A stretch of 64,000 nucleotides of DNA from Streptomyces sp. NBC_01306 (GCF_026340465.1 NZ_JAPEPC010000001.1:2111501-2175500); one strand, 5' to 3'. Counted from the first letter of the stretch, positions 7,931 to 17,742 are shown. Numbers and translations: made by a program. Notes: generated by a model not told the origin, from the sequence alone.

Positions 7931-9955
7931 GTGACGCCGCACGAGCCATCCGCACGGCCGCACACCGCCGTCATCGCCACGCTGGCCGCGGCGCTCACCG
8001 CGGTGTTCCTGCTGGTGGCCCCGGTACCGGCCGCGCGCGCGGCCGACCCGCCCGTCCTCTCGGCGAAGGGACAGATCACCGACCAGGTCAACGCGCTCGG
8101 CGACCGCAGGGGCGCGGTGGCACGAGCCATCGACGCGCTGTACGAGAAGCGGCACATCCAGCTCTTCGTCGTCTACGTCAGGGACTTCTCCGGGCGGGCC
8201 GCGCAGGACTGGGTTCGGGCCACGGCGAACCGCAACGGCCTGGGCCAGGACGACATCCTGCTGGCGATCGGCACGCAGGCGCGCCAGTACGCGTACACGG
8301 GGCAGAGCGGCACCACCAAGTTCACCAATGCCCAGCTGGAGGCCGTCGCCCGTACGGCCATCGATCCGCCGCTCGCCCAGCACGACTGGGCGGGCACCGC
8401 GATCGGCGCAGCGAACGGATACAGCGCGGTCGTCGCCGGGCAGCCCGTCCCCACCCCGGCCATCACTCCGGGTGCGTCCGATCCGGGCGGCCACCACACC
8501 GTCGGCATGGGCAACGGCGCCCTGCTGGTGCCGCTCGCGCTGGTGGTCGTGGTCGGCGGTCTGGCGATCTACGCGTACACCCGCAGAAGGCGGCGCGCCG
8601 AGAGCAGGACCACCCCCGCGGGCAGCGCGCAGCAGCAGGGCTGGAGCGGCGAGGCCGAGGGGATCGCACTGGCCCAGCTCGACACGGAGGCCGGGAAGCT
8701 GCTGGTCACCACGGACGACGCGGTCCGGACGAGTACGGAGGAGCTGGGCCTGGCCGCCGCCCGGTTCGGGGACGGAGCGGTGGAGCCGTACACGGCGGCG
8801 CTGACGTATGCCAGGAGCGAGCTGGCCACGGCGTTCCGGCTCCGCCAGCAGCTCGACGACTCGCATCCCGGGGACGAACCGGCCCGGCGGCAGATGCTGG
8901 AGGAGCTCGTCGCCCGGTGTACGGAGGCCGGCCGGCGCCTGGACGAGGAGTCCGAGGGCTTCGACCGGCTGCGCGCCCTGGAACAGGATGCCCCGCAGGC
9001 ACTGGCAGCGGTGGAGACGGCCTTCCGGGCAACCGCCGGGCGTACCGGAGCCGCCGAGTCCACGCTTACGGCGCTGCGTGAGCGGTACGCGGAACAGGCA
9101 TCGGCGCCGGTCGCCGGGAACGTCGAACAGGCCAAGGACCGGCTGCTCTTCGCGACGAACGCCCTCAACCGGGCCCGGCAGGCAGCGGACATCGGGGAGC
9201 ACGCGGAGGCCGCGCTGTACGTACGGGCCGCGGAGAGCGCGGTGGGCCAGGCGGCCACGCTCATCGACGCGGTCGACCGGCTGGCCCGGGAGGTGGCCGA
9301 GGCGGAGGTCCGGCTGACCGGTGCGCTCACCGAGACGGAGGCGGACCTGACGGAGGCCCGCGGCCTTCCCGAGGCCACCGCCGCAGGGGCCGCGGGGGCC
9401 GATCTCCAGGGCCGGATCGCGCGCGCGGAAACGGTCACGGCCGGTGTACGGCAGGAGCAGCGGACGGGCCCGTACGATCCGGTCGACGCGCTGCGCCGGG
9501 TCGGGGAGGCCGACGCCTCACTGGACAAGGCGCTGGCGGGCGGGGCGCCCGGGACGGGCCCCCGCCGGGCCGCCGAACTCCTCGAAGCAGCCACCCTGAC
9601 GGCACGTTCCACGACGGGGGTGGCGGCCGACTTCATCACGACCCACCGCGGCGCGGTCGGCAGCCAGGCCCGCACCCGGCTGGCGGAGGCCCAGCGCCAC
9701 CTGGAGGAGTCCGGCACGCTCGCCGCCGCCGACGCCCGGCAGGCCCTGTCCGCCGCCCGGCAGGCCGACTCACTGGCCGGACAGGCCCAGTACCTGGCCG
9801 AACAGGACGTGCGGACTTACGGAAGCCACCACGCCGGGGACCCGGTCGGCGCGGCCCTGGGCGGCATCATCCTCGGCGGACCGCTCGGCGCGGGCGGCGT
9901 CCCGGGCCGCTTCGGCGGCGCCGGAACCCGCGAGCGGATGCGCGGCGACCGGTGA
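7931..9955 (+). CDS. Secreted TPM-domain (YgcG/Psb32-like) membrane protein with long helical C-terminus
   Basis: A 674-aa protein starting with GTG. It has a Sec signal peptide ending near AARA, an extracellular TPM domain (about residues 45-175; DILLAIGTQARQYAYTGQ), a transmembrane helix (about 195-220, LLVPLALVVVVGGLAIYAYT) followed by RRRRR, and then some 400 residues of Ala/Glu/Arg-rich helix predicted to form extended coiled coil. It ends in a Gly-rich tail. TPM proteins are tied to envelope or photosystem maintenance in other organisms; the role here is not known. It is divergent from the GH18-like gene, and its stop abuts the DUF397 gene on the other strand. Confidence 0.75.
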   Translation: MTPHEPSARPHTAVIATLAAALTAVFLLVAPVPAARAADPPVLSAKGQITDQVNALGDRRGAVARAIDALYEKRHIQLFVVYVRDFSGRAAQDWVRATANRNGLGQDDILLAIGTQARQYAYTGQSGTTKFTNAQLEAVARTAIDPPLAQHDWAGTAIGAANGYSAVVAGQPVPTPAITPGASDPGGHHTVGMGNGALLVPLALVVVVGGLAIYAYTRRRRRAESRTTPAGSAQQQGWSGEAEGIALAQLDTEAGKLLVTTDDAVRTSTEELGLAAARFGDGAVEPYTAALTYARSELATAFRLRQQLDDSHPGDEPARRQMLEELVARCTEAGRRLDEESEGFDRLRALEQDAPQALAAVETAFRATAGRTGAAESTLTALRERYAEQASAPVAGNVEQAKDRLLFATNALNRARQAADIGEHAEAALYVRAAESAVGQAATLIDAVDRLAREVAEAEVRLTGALTETEADLTEARGLPEATAAGAAGADLQGRIARAETVTAGVRQEQRTGPYDPVDALRRVGEADASLDKALAGGAPGTGPRRAAELLEAATLTARSTTGVAADFITTHRGAVGSQARTRLAEAQRHLEESGTLAAADARQALSAARQADSLAGQAQYLAEQDVRTYGSHHAGDPVGAALGGIILGGPLGAGGVPGRFGGAGTRERMRGDR

Positions 9956-10162
9956 TCAGGCGGGCAACTCGCCGTTCCTGACGGCGGAGACGAACGACGC
10001 CCAGCCACCTGCGGCGAACGCGAGCACCGGCCCATGCGGGTCCTTGCTGTCGCGGACCGGCACGACTGCGCCGGAGCCCTCGGCGACCTCGACGCACTCG
10101 CCGCCGTCCTGATTGCTGTAGCTGCTCTTTCGCCATTTGACGGCGCTCAGGTCGGATCGCAC
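9956..10162 (-). CDS. DUF397 protein (copy 1)
   Basis: A 68-aa member of the actinobacterial DUF397 family, recognisable by WRKSSYSN near the start, ECVEVAEG, VVPVRDSK and the C-terminal FVSAVRNGEL. DUF397 proteins are normally encoded next to XRE/DUF5753 regulators and act with them in an unresolved partner relationship. Here two copies follow such a regulator. This copy and the next are clear tandem duplicates that share even their ribosome-site region. Confidence 0.88.
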   Translation of the reverse strand: MRSDLSAVKWRKSSYSNQDGGECVEVAEGSGAVVPVRDSKDPHGPVLAFAAGGWASFVSAVRNGELPA

Positions 10163-10192
10163 GGCACTACCTCCAACACGCGCAGGCTGCGG

Positions 10193-10402
10193 TCATGCCC
10201 TCAACTCGCCGTCCCGCAGGGCGGATACGAACGACGACCAGCGGTCCGCAGCGAACGTGACCACAGGACCGTCCGGGTTCTTGCTGTCGCGGACCGGCAC
10301 GAGTGCGCCACAGCCCGCGGCGACCTCGACGCACTGGCCGCCGTCCGAGTTGCTGTAGCTGCTCTTTCGCCATCGGAGGGCGCTCAGCTCGGTGGATCGC
10401 AC
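10193..10402 (-). CDS. DUF397 protein (copy 2)
   Basis: A 69-aa DUF397 protein (LRWRKSSYSNSDGGQC, VEVAAGCGALVPVRDSK, FVSALRDGELRA). Its start overlaps the 3' end of the upstream XRE/DUF5753 gene by 19 bases, implying coupled translation. About 70% of residues match the downstream copy, so a local duplication is the simplest origin. Confidence 0.88.
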   Translation of the reverse strand: MRSTELSALRWRKSSYSNSDGGQCVEVAAGCGALVPVRDSKNPDGPVVTFAADRWSSFVSALRDGELRA

Positions 10403-11226
10403 GGTACTTCCTCCAACACGCGCAGGATGTGTTTACGCGACTCGCCCGGGGACAACGCCAAGTCACGTACCGAATCGTACATTTGCTGGAGTTCCTCGAC
10501 GGGTGCCGTTCCTTCGATCAATTCGCCCTTGCTGGCCCCCTCCACGTACGCCACCGTGCGACCTTCGGGCACTCGCAGAAACATCACGTCGGTGTGCGCC
10601 AGGCTGTGTGGACCGGCGCTGTGGAGCAGCACCTGAAGGGCGACCCTGGGGCGCTGGGACATTTCGACCAAGTCCTCCAGCTGCTCACGCCAGGCGGCCC
10701 TGTTTCGCAACGGAGTCCGGAGCACCGTCTCCGAGAGAATGGAACGGAACTGGGGTGCAGAGTCCCCGTCCAACAGCTCACGTCGGGTCAACCGAGCCTG
10801 CACCTGCTTCTCGATCTCCTCGCCCAGAAGTCGCCCGGCAGCCAGCACTTCCCGCGCATAGGCTTCGGTCTGAAGTAGCCCAGGAAGCAATCCCACCGCA
10901 AAGTGCCACAGGCTGGTCGCATCCGACTCCAGCGCCATGTACTGCCGGTACCGCTCCCGGAACTGCGTACGGTCCCGCATCGCCAGCTCCCACAGGACCA
11001 GCAACATCCCCTGAGTGCCGAAGTAATGGTCCAGCGCCTGGGCCACCTCGGGCCCGCCCAGCGTCTCGCCCTTCTCCATCTTGCCGAAGAGCGAATAGTC
11101 CCAGCCGACGCGCTCGCCGAGCTGCCGCAGGCTGACCCCGCGTTCGGCACGCAGTTTCCGTAACTCTTCCGCGAACCGCTGACGCGGCTCCTGGCTGCGG
11201 CTGGTGACAAGGCGTCGTTGCGGCAT
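10384..11226 (-). CDS. XRE-family regulator with DUF5753 domain
   Basis: A 280-aa cytoplasmic DNA-binding protein. Residues about 15-75 form an HTH_31-type helix-turn-helix (LRKLRAERGVSLRQLGERVG). The remainder is DUF5753 (SLWHFAVGLLPGLLQTEAYAR, then VALQVLLHSAGPH), the standard partner of DUF397. The ATG at 11226 follows GGAAGGAG, so the longer upstream reading frame is not used. It forms an operon with the two DUF397 genes. The family commonly controls developmental or secondary-metabolism genes; no target can be read from the sequence. Confidence 0.88.
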   Translation of the reverse strand: MPQRRLVTSRSQEPRQRFAEELRKLRAERGVSLRQLGERVGWDYSLFGKMEKGETLGGPEVAQALDHYFGTQGMLLVLWELAMRDRTQFRERYRQYMALESDATSLWHFAVGLLPGLLQTEAYAREVLAAGRLLGEEIEKQVQARLTRRELLDGDSAPQFRSILSETVLRTPLRNRAAWREQLEDLVEMSQRPRVALQVLLHSAGPHSLAHTDVMFLRVPEGRTVAYVEGASKGELIEGTAPVEELQQMYDSVRDLALSPGESRKHILRVLEEVPCDPPS

Positions 11227-11350
11227 GGCGCTCCTTCCGGGGCGCCCGTCCCACCCGGACGGTTCTTCCCGTAACGCCCCGGCTACGCAGCGTAGTTCAT
11301 GGCGGGAGGGGCCGTCAGCGGAACCGCGCAGCACCCGCGCCCGGACGGCG

Positions 11351-12709
11351 TCACCCGGGAAGGCGGACAGCGAGGGCGAGGAGCAGCAGCACACACATCG
11401 CCATGCACGCGGCCCCGGCGACCGCCCACAGCGCCCTCAGCCGGGGCTGACCGCGCCACCACTGCTGCACCTTGCTGGTACTGCACGCCCACACCAGGAA
11501 CAGCAGGGAGGCCATCGCGGCGCCCAGCACGCACACCCCGTTCCATCCGGCGTGCGCGTGGACCGTGCCGACCAGGGCCGAGCCGAGCGCGCCGCCGACG
11601 AAGTAGCACGTCATGTAGGCGGAGGTGATACGGCCACGGGAGTCCGGCCGCAGGGCGTAGATCAGTGACTGGTTGGTGATGTGTACGCCCTGGTGCGCCA
11701 GGTCGAGCAGCACGATCCCGGCGATCAGCGCGGCCAGGCTGTGGGCCCCCAGGGCCAGCAGCCCCCAGGAGCCGAGCAGCAGGAGGGCGCTCGCCACCGT
11801 GGTCAGGGTGGTCCGTCCGCGGTCCGCCAGCCGCCCGGCCAGCTGAGCGGCGATCGCTCCCGCCGCGCCGGCCAGGCCGAGCAGGCCGATCTCGGCGTCC
11901 GACCAGCCGTAGCCGGGCCCGGACAGCAGAAAGGCGAGGGACGTCCACAGCGCGCTGAAGCAGGCGAACGCCAGCAGTCCGATCAACGCCCGTGCGCGCA
12001 GCACCGGTTCGTCCGCGAGAAGGCGGGCGGTGGAGCGCAGCAGCTGTCCGTAGTTGAGGCCTGCGGATCCCCGGTACTGCGGGAGCGCCCGGTGGAGTGC
12101 CGCGGTCAGTACGAGCATCGCCAGGGCGGCGACCCAGTACACCGTGCGCCAGCCGCCGACCTCGGCCAGCGCACCGGACGCGGTGCGGGCGAGCAGCATC
12201 CCCAGGACCAGGCCGCTCATCACCGTGCCCACGGCGCGGCCGCGCTGGTGCGGGGCGGCCAGGTCCGCGGCGAACGGCACCAGGACCTGCGCCGTCACCG
12301 AGAGGAGCCCGGTGAGTGCGGTGCCTGCCAGGAGCAGTCCGGTGTTCGGCGCGATCGCGGTCAGTGCCAGCGAGCACGCCGTCGCCAGGGTCAGCCCGCA
12401 GACCAGCCGGCGGCGTTCCAGCAGGTCGCCCAGTGGCAGCAGCAGGACGAGGCCCAGGGCGTAACCGACCTGGGAGACCGTCACCACGAGCGAGGCACCG
12501 GTGGACGACAGGTGCAGATCGCGGGCGATGGTGTCGAGGAGCGGCTGGGCGTAGTAGTTGCTCGCCACGCACAGTCCCACGGCCACGGACATCAGCAGGA
12601 GCGTGCCGCGTCCGGCGCCACCGGCGGTGTCCGTGCCCGGACGGAGGTCCTGAGTGCCTGACGGGGAAATCGGTTGCGGGGTCGGGGAGGAAGCTGGGGA
12701 GGAAGCCAC
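11351..12709 (-). CDS. MFS transporter (DHA1-like efflux)
   Basis: A 452-aa major facilitator with about 12 hydrophobic segments and the opening pattern SVAVGLCVASNYYAQPLLD typical of YgaY-type drug-efflux MFS proteins. GTG at 12709 follows GGAAGGA. The conserved loop 2-3 motif appears as PLGDLLERRRLV. It is divergent from a LysR regulator 150 bases away, which probably senses the exported compound and controls this gene. The substrate is not identifiable. Confidence 0.85.
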   Translation of the reverse strand: MASSPASSPTPQPISPSGTQDLRPGTDTAGGAGRGTLLLMSVAVGLCVASNYYAQPLLDTIARDLHLSSTGASLVVTVSQVGYALGLVLLLPLGDLLERRRLVCGLTLATACSLALTAIAPNTGLLLAGTALTGLLSVTAQVLVPFAADLAAPHQRGRAVGTVMSGLVLGMLLARTASGALAEVGGWRTVYWVAALAMLVLTAALHRALPQYRGSAGLNYGQLLRSTARLLADEPVLRARALIGLLAFACFSALWTSLAFLLSGPGYGWSDAEIGLLGLAGAAGAIAAQLAGRLADRGRTTLTTVASALLLLGSWGLLALGAHSLAALIAGIVLLDLAHQGVHITNQSLIYALRPDSRGRITSAYMTCYFVGGALGSALVGTVHAHAGWNGVCVLGAAMASLLFLVWACSTSKVQQWWRGQPRLRALWAVAGAACMAMCVLLLLALAVRLPG

Positions 12710-12859
12710 GTCCGTTTCCTTCCGGGAGTGCTCGTACGCGGGCCCTCTCGGAGCACCTGCGGAGCGGGGCGGTTCCGGCTCCCGTTCATGCTGGCTGAGC
12801 AGTGTGCATGAGTCCAACAGATGGTTGCCATCACAGCGATCTCGAATCACGATGAATCC

Positions 12860-13759
12860 ATGGAACTCCGCCAGCTCACCTACGCCGTCGCTGTCGCCGA
12901 GACCGGCAGCTTCACCCGCGCGGCACACCGTTGTTTCGTGGTCCAGTCCGCGCTGAGCCACCAGATCGCCCGGCTTGAGGACGAGTTGGGCACCCGGCTG
13001 TTCGAACGCACCAGCCGACGGGTGCAGATCACTCCGGCCGGCGAGGTGTTCCTGGGCCCTGCCAGGGAAGCGCTGGCGGCCGTCGAGCGGGCGCGCAGCG
13101 AAGTGATCGCGTGCGGCAGCGAGGTGCGCGGCCGGCTGAGCATCGGCACCATCACGCCGCTGGCCGCGGTGGACCTGCCGGACCTGCTCGGCGCCTACCG
13201 GGACCGGTATCCGGCGGTACGCGTCACACTCCGCGCCCGTCTGGTCAGGGACCTGCTGCGGGAGGTGCGCGAGCACGCCTGCGACATCGCCTTCGTCGAC
13301 AGCAGGCCGGAGAGCACGGCCGGGCTCGCCGTGCGGGTCCTGGCGCACGAGGACCTGGTCGCGATCGTCCCGCGCGGGCACCGGCTGGCCGGGGCGGACC
13401 GGGTGGCTCCGGCCCGGCTGGCGGAGGAGCACATGGTCGACATGCCGCCCGGCTCCGGCCTCCGCCGCCACAACGACGCCGCTTTCGCCGCGGCCGGTGT
13501 CCCCCGCACGGTCGCTTTCGAGGCAGACACCATGGCGCTGCTGGAACAGCTGGTGGCACGCGGCTTCGGCATCGGACTGATCTCGGCGCCGACGGCCGCC
13601 GGGATGCCCGCGGTGAGCACGGTGGCGCTGACCGATGTGCCTCCCCGGACGGTCCAGGCGGTGTGGCGCGCCTCCGGGGCCTCACCGGCGACGCGGGCCT
13701 TCCTCCAGCTCCTGCGGGAACGGACACCGGACACGCCGGCGCATGAGGCGTCGGAGTAG
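12860..13759 (+). CDS. LysR-family transcriptional regulator
   Basis: A 299-aa regulator with an N-terminal winged HTH (MELRQLTYAVAVAETGSF, then AAHRCFVVQSALSHQIARLE) and a C-terminal effector-binding domain of periplasmic-binding fold. The ATG at 12860 gives the canonical LysR N-terminus; a longer ATG at 12821 is in frame but atypical. Divergence from the MFS gene suggests regulation of that transporter from the shared 150-bp gap. Confidence 0.9.
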   Translation: MELRQLTYAVAVAETGSFTRAAHRCFVVQSALSHQIARLEDELGTRLFERTSRRVQITPAGEVFLGPAREALAAVERARSEVIACGSEVRGRLSIGTITPLAAVDLPDLLGAYRDRYPAVRVTLRARLVRDLLREVREHACDIAFVDSRPESTAGLAVRVLAHEDLVAIVPRGHRLAGADRVAPARLAEEHMVDMPPGSGLRRHNDAAFAAAGVPRTVAFEADTMALLEQLVARGFGIGLISAPTAAGMPAVSTVALTDVPPRTVQAVWRASGASPATRAFLQLLRERTPDTPAHEASE

Positions 13760-13760
13760 C

Positions 13761-13796
13761 GGCGGGGGCCGCCCCGCCGGAAGGCCCCGAGGGGCC
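13761..13796. terminator. Paired short hairpins between lysR and the PP2C gene
   Basis: GGCGGGG (13761-13767) pairs with CCCCGCC (13772-13778), and directly after it GGCCCC pairs with GGGGCC (13783-13796). They lie between the convergent LysR and SpoIIE-type genes, within 40 bases of the LysR stop. Confidence 0.5.
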
Positions 13797-13822
13797 CGGC
13801 CCGCGCGGAACCCCTCTCCGTC

Positions 13823-16336
13823 TCAGTACATGCTCAGCAGCTGCTCCACGCTCAGCTCCGGCGCCGACGCCCCGTCCGGCAGGGCCAGTTCGAACCAGAC
13901 CGTCTTCCCGCGCGGAGTCCGCCGGGAGCCCCAGGCCGCGCTGAGCATTCCGACCAGCTGAAGCCCCCGGCCCCCCTCGTCCGTGTCGCGGGCGCGACGC
14001 CGGCGGGGCTGGATCAGGCCCGCGTCCCAGACCTCGCAGACCAGGGTGCGGTCGAGCAGCAGCCGGAGCCTGATCTCACCCTCGCCGTACCGCAGGGCGT
14101 TGGTGACCAGTTCGCTGACCAGGAGTTCGGTCGTGTCGACCAGATCTTCCAGACCCCAGGAGATCAGCTGCCCCCGGGCCAGTTCGCGGGCCCGGCCCAC
14201 CGAGCGTGGTTCGCGGGGCAGTTGCCAGTCGCCGACCGCTTCGGACGGCAGGCCCTGGATACGCGCCATCAGCAGGGCGATGTCGTCCTCACCGTGCGAG
14301 GTGTCCAGCGTGTTGAGCACGTGGTCGCAGACGTCTTCGAGCGGGCGCTCCGAGTGGGTGAGGGCGTCGCGGAAGGCGCTCAGGCCCTCGTCCAGCGGAT
14401 GTTCGCGGGACTCGACCAGGCCGTCGGTGTAGAGCGCGAGGAGTGCGCCCTCGGGGATCTCGACCTCGACCTCCTCGAACGGTTCGCCGCCGACGCCCAG
14501 CGGCATACCGGGCGGCACGTCGAGCAGCAGCGCCGGTTCGCCCGGTTCGACCAGGACGGGTGGCAGATGCCCGGCGTTGGCGAAGGTGCAGCGCCGGGTG
14601 ACCGGGTCGTACACCGCGTAGACGGCGGTCGCGAGATAGACCTCGGAGAGGTCGGCCTCACGTGTCTTGTGCGCGGCGCGCGAAGCCTGCTGGGTGCCGC
14701 TCGGGGTACCCAGGCCGCGGGCGATCTCGTCCAGCGCTTCGAGTACTTCGGCGGGCTCCAGGTCCAGCAGGGCCAGCGTCCGTACGGCGGTGCGCAGTTC
14801 GCCCATCGCGACGGCGGCCCGCAGCCCGTGGCCCATGACGTCGCCGACGACCAGCGCGGTGCGGTGACCGGGCAGCTCGATGACGTCGAACCAGTCGCCG
14901 CCGACCTCGCTCGCCGTGTTGCCGGGCAGATAGCGGCAGGCGATGTCGAGCCCGGCCGCCTCGGGGTCGCCGGGCGGCAGCAGGGAACGCTGGAGTATCA
15001 GGGCGCGTTCGTGTTCGCGCCGGTACAGCCGGGCGTTGTCCATACAGACGGCGGCGCGGGCGGCCAGCTCCACGGCCAGCGAACGGTCCCGCTCCCCGAA
15101 CGGCTCGCTCCCCTTCGTCCGGGAGAACTGCACCAGACCGACCACCGTGTCATGGGCCACCATCGGCACGGCGAGGGTGGACTGTACGTGGCTGCCCTGG
15201 GAGCCCGGTACGGAGCGCACCTTGCCGGTGCGCAGAGCGCTCGCGCACGGCGAGTGGAAGGCGTAGCGGTGGACGGCGCCCAGCGCAGGACCGTCGTCCG
15301 CCTCCTTCAGCAGGACGTCGGAGACAGCGCTGGCATAGGCGACGCGGCGCAGCTCGGCGCTGCCGTCCGCGCTGCCCTTCGGGGACTCGTCACCGGCCAG
15401 CAGGCCCTGGTACAGGTCGACGGACGCCAGGTCGCAGAAGCCGGGGACGGACACGTCGAGGAGTTCCCGGGCGGTGGTCTCCAGATCGAGCGAGTTCCCT
15501 ATCCGGGCGCCCGCCTCGTTGAGCAGGGCGAGATTGCGCCGGGCGTTGGCGGCCTCGCGGGCCGCGACATGACGGCGGGTGACATCGGTCCCCAGACCGG
15601 CGACACCGATGGGGAGGCCCGCCCCGCTGTGCACGCGGTAGAGGTTGACCGACCAGTGCCTGCGCTCGGAGCTGCCCGGCGCCGAGCCGATCAGCTGGAG
15701 GTCGGTGACGGGACGTCCGGACTCCAGGACCCGCTTCAGCGCCGCCGTCATCCGGTCGGCCTCGGCGCGGGCGAGATAGTCGTGGACCGTACGGCCGCGG
15801 TGCTCCGCGACCTCGTCGCCGAAAAGCTCCGCGAACCGCTTGTTGACACGGCGCACCGTGAGGTCCGTACCGAACAGCAGGAAGCCGAAAGGAGATTGGC
15901 CGAATATGGCCTGCGAGGACGCGAGGTCGGTTTCGATCCGGCGCAGCACCCTGACGTCAACAATGATGCAGACAGCGGCCCTTCCACCGTCGGCCGTCTC
16001 CGTGGGCATCACATAGAGCTCGGCGAGCCCCTGTGTCTCCGGCCGGTCCGGCATCCGGAAGGGGACCAGACCGGTCCACTCCTTGCCGTCGAGGATTTCG
16101 GTGACCGCGCCGTGCCCTCTGCCGCGCAACTCCACGGGCAGGAAGACCTCGACCGGGTCCACGCCCACGGCGTCGCGTGCGTCCACCCCGAACAGCTCTT
16201 CGGCCCGCTTGCTCCACTGCTCCACCAGCCCGTCGGACCCGATCGAGAACGACGCAACCCTGATGTAGTCATAGATCGAACCGGGCGGACTGCTCTGCCA
16301 TACGACATCGCCCGTCGCACCGGATATATCGCTCAC
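13823..16336 (-). CDS. PAS-GAF-PP2C (SpoIIE/RsbU-type) phosphatase fused to an anti-sigma-type ATPase
   Basis: An 837-aa cytoplasmic regulator. GTG at 16336 follows GGAGGGG. In order: two PAS-like domains (about residues 20-135 and 140-260; FGQSPFGFLLFGTDL), a GAF domain (about 275-430), a PP2C sigma-factor phosphatase (about 450-665; EVGGDWFDV, VVGDVMGHGLRAA, LLALYTDGLVE, GEDDIALL) and a C-terminal HATPase (about 690-820; LLVSELVTNALRYGEG, GGRGLQLV). Such proteins dephosphorylate anti-anti-sigma factors and also carry a kinase-like module, tuning stress or developmental sigma factors. A stand-alone ATPase of the same type is encoded just upstream. Confidence 0.9.
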   Translation of the reverse strand: MSDISGATGDVVWQSSPPGSIYDYIRVASFSIGSDGLVEQWSKRAEELFGVDARDAVGVDPVEVFLPVELRGRGHGAVTEILDGKEWTGLVPFRMPDRPETQGLAELYVMPTETADGGRAAVCIIVDVRVLRRIETDLASSQAIFGQSPFGFLLFGTDLTVRRVNKRFAELFGDEVAEHRGRTVHDYLARAEADRMTAALKRVLESGRPVTDLQLIGSAPGSSERRHWSVNLYRVHSGAGLPIGVAGLGTDVTRRHVAAREAANARRNLALLNEAGARIGNSLDLETTARELLDVSVPGFCDLASVDLYQGLLAGDESPKGSADGSAELRRVAYASAVSDVLLKEADDGPALGAVHRYAFHSPCASALRTGKVRSVPGSQGSHVQSTLAVPMVAHDTVVGLVQFSRTKGSEPFGERDRSLAVELAARAAVCMDNARLYRREHERALILQRSLLPPGDPEAAGLDIACRYLPGNTASEVGGDWFDVIELPGHRTALVVGDVMGHGLRAAVAMGELRTAVRTLALLDLEPAEVLEALDEIARGLGTPSGTQQASRAAHKTREADLSEVYLATAVYAVYDPVTRRCTFANAGHLPPVLVEPGEPALLLDVPPGMPLGVGGEPFEEVEVEIPEGALLALYTDGLVESREHPLDEGLSAFRDALTHSERPLEDVCDHVLNTLDTSHGEDDIALLMARIQGLPSEAVGDWQLPREPRSVGRARELARGQLISWGLEDLVDTTELLVSELVTNALRYGEGEIRLRLLLDRTLVCEVWDAGLIQPRRRRARDTDEGGRGLQLVGMLSAAWGSRRTPRGKTVWFELALPDGASAPELSVEQLLSMY

Positions 16337-16490
16337 GCGACCGTCCCCTCCAGCTCACCACGCACCGAACCGACCAAGGTGGCACCCGCAGTATTCAGCA
16401 CTACGGACCCCAGCGACACGGCGTTCACGATCACAGCACGGTCTCAGTCACTTTCGGACACTTCGACCGCGATCGCGTCCCACCCTTCTC

Positions 16491-16895
16491 CTAACCAGGC
16501 TGGGCCAGCTCGAACCACACCGTCTTGCCCGATCTGCCGCGCGCCGTCCCCCAACGCTTCGCCGAACAGGCCACGAGCTGCATTCCCCGGCCACTCTCGT
16601 CGTCGGGCCCTGCCGTCCTCTCGCGGGGCGGATCCGGAATCGGATCGGAAACCTCCACCCGCAGCGTGGCTTGATCCAGTCGCGCGACCCTGACACCGAT
16701 CGGGCCGGACGCGTGCCGCATGGAGTTGGTGACCAGCTCACTCACGAGCAGCGTGGCGACGTCACCGAAGGCACCGTCGAGCTCCCAGGTGCGCAGAGTG
16801 TCCCGAACCGCCCGGCGCGCGACGCGTACGGCATCGGGCTCGGCGGGGAAAGTCCACTCGGCGCATCCGCCTTCGGTGCCGATCAAGCCGATCAC
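16491..16895 (-). CDS. ATP-binding anti-sigma-factor kinase-like protein (RsbW/HATPase_c_2)
   Basis: A 134-aa single-domain GHKL ATPase with the N box LLVSELVTNSMRHA, the G1-like stretch DDESGRGMQLV and the closing GKTVWFEL. It should phosphorylate or bind a STAS partner. Start is GTG at 16895 with a weak GGGGAA site. It lies 154 bases upstream of the multidomain phosphatase on the same strand and matches its C-terminal domain closely. Confidence 0.85.
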   Translation of the reverse strand: MIGLIGTEGGCAEWTFPAEPDAVRVARRAVRDTLRTWELDGAFGDVATLLVSELVTNSMRHASGPIGVRVARLDQATLRVEVSDPIPDPPRERTAGPDDESGRGMQLVACSAKRWGTARGRSGKTVWFELAQPG

Positions 16896-17074
16896 TTCCC
16901 CAGGCCGAGCACGGACATGCGCACTGACGAACAGGTACTAACCAGCACATACCCTGTATTACTCGCAGATATCGACAATGCCGTGCCATATGCCCTACAG
17001 GGCCACTAACGGCGCACATCGGCGCGCGCCTACGCGCACCTGTCGGGCGCGGTGCGCGCGGCTCCGTCCGCGCG

Positions 17075-17479
17075 TCACTCGTGGAGCCCGCCCCTCAGGC
17101 GGCGCGCCGCCTCGGCCACCGCGGGGCGGTCCTGGTCCAGCCAGTCCACGGTGCCGATCTCGTCCGGCCCGAGCCACCGCAGCTCGTCGTGGTCCTCCAG
17201 CGGACGCACCTCACCGGAGATCAGCCGTGCGGTCCACACCTGCAGCACGAAGCCCCGGCCGAGCGGCCATTCGCCGGGGATGCGCTCCAGCGGCTCCGTC
17301 TCGACGCCCAGTTCCTCGCGCAGCTCACGCACCAGCGCCTGCCCGGCGCTCTCCCCCGGCTCCAGCTTCCCGCCGGGCAGCTCCCAGCGGCCCGCGAGCT
17401 CGGGCGGCGCGCTGCGGCGCGCGGCGAGCAGCCGCCCCTGGTCGTACAACGCTCCACCCACGACGACGCGATCAGCCAT
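17075..17479 (-). CDS. NUDIX hydrolase (MutT-like)
   Basis: A 134-aa soluble enzyme with the full Nudix box: GGKLEPGE, then ALVRELREELGVE (GX5EX7REUXEEXGU). The strong resemblance to MutT/CTP-pyrophosphohydrolase (RWELPGGK before the box, WLGPDE after it) suggests hydrolysis of an oxidised nucleoside triphosphate. It stands alone; the exact substrate is inferred only. Confidence 0.88.
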   Translation of the reverse strand: MADRVVVGGALYDQGRLLAARRSAPPELAGRWELPGGKLEPGESAGQALVRELREELGVETEPLERIPGEWPLGRGFVLQVWTARLISGEVRPLEDHDELRWLGPDEIGTVDWLDQDRPAVAEAARRLRGGLHE

Positions 17480-17559
17480 GGGGCGAGCCTACCGAGACCC
17501 CGGCGGGCGCCCCCGGCCCACCAGGACCCGAACACCCGCCGCGGGGCCGCTACCGCGCT

Positions 17560-17742
17560 CTACTGCACACTCTGGCCGATGCGTTCGATCCAGTACATCT
17601 GCCGGTGCCCACGGGCACCGAGGGTGTCGGCGGTCTGCTGCGCCTCGTCCCTCGTCGCGTACCTTCCGACGCGATAGCGATTGCCGTTGTCGTCCTCTCG
17701 TATGACCTGCCACGGGAGCATGGCGTTCCCGCTGTCCGTCAT
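17560..17742 (-). CDS. Small SPOR-like protein of unknown function
   Basis: A 60-aa protein (MTDSGNAMLPWQVIREDDNG at the start) with the pattern WQVIREDDNGNRYRVGRYATRDEA, reminiscent of a SPOR fold in which a strand-turn-strand is followed by EAQ...AD. Small proteins of this kind are common in Streptomyces, and their role is not established. It ends about 80 bases before the NUDIX gene start, so cotranscription is possible. Confidence 0.6.
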   Translation of the reverse strand: MTDSGNAMLPWQVIREDDNGNRYRVGRYATRDEAQQTADTLGARGHRQMYWIERIGQSVQ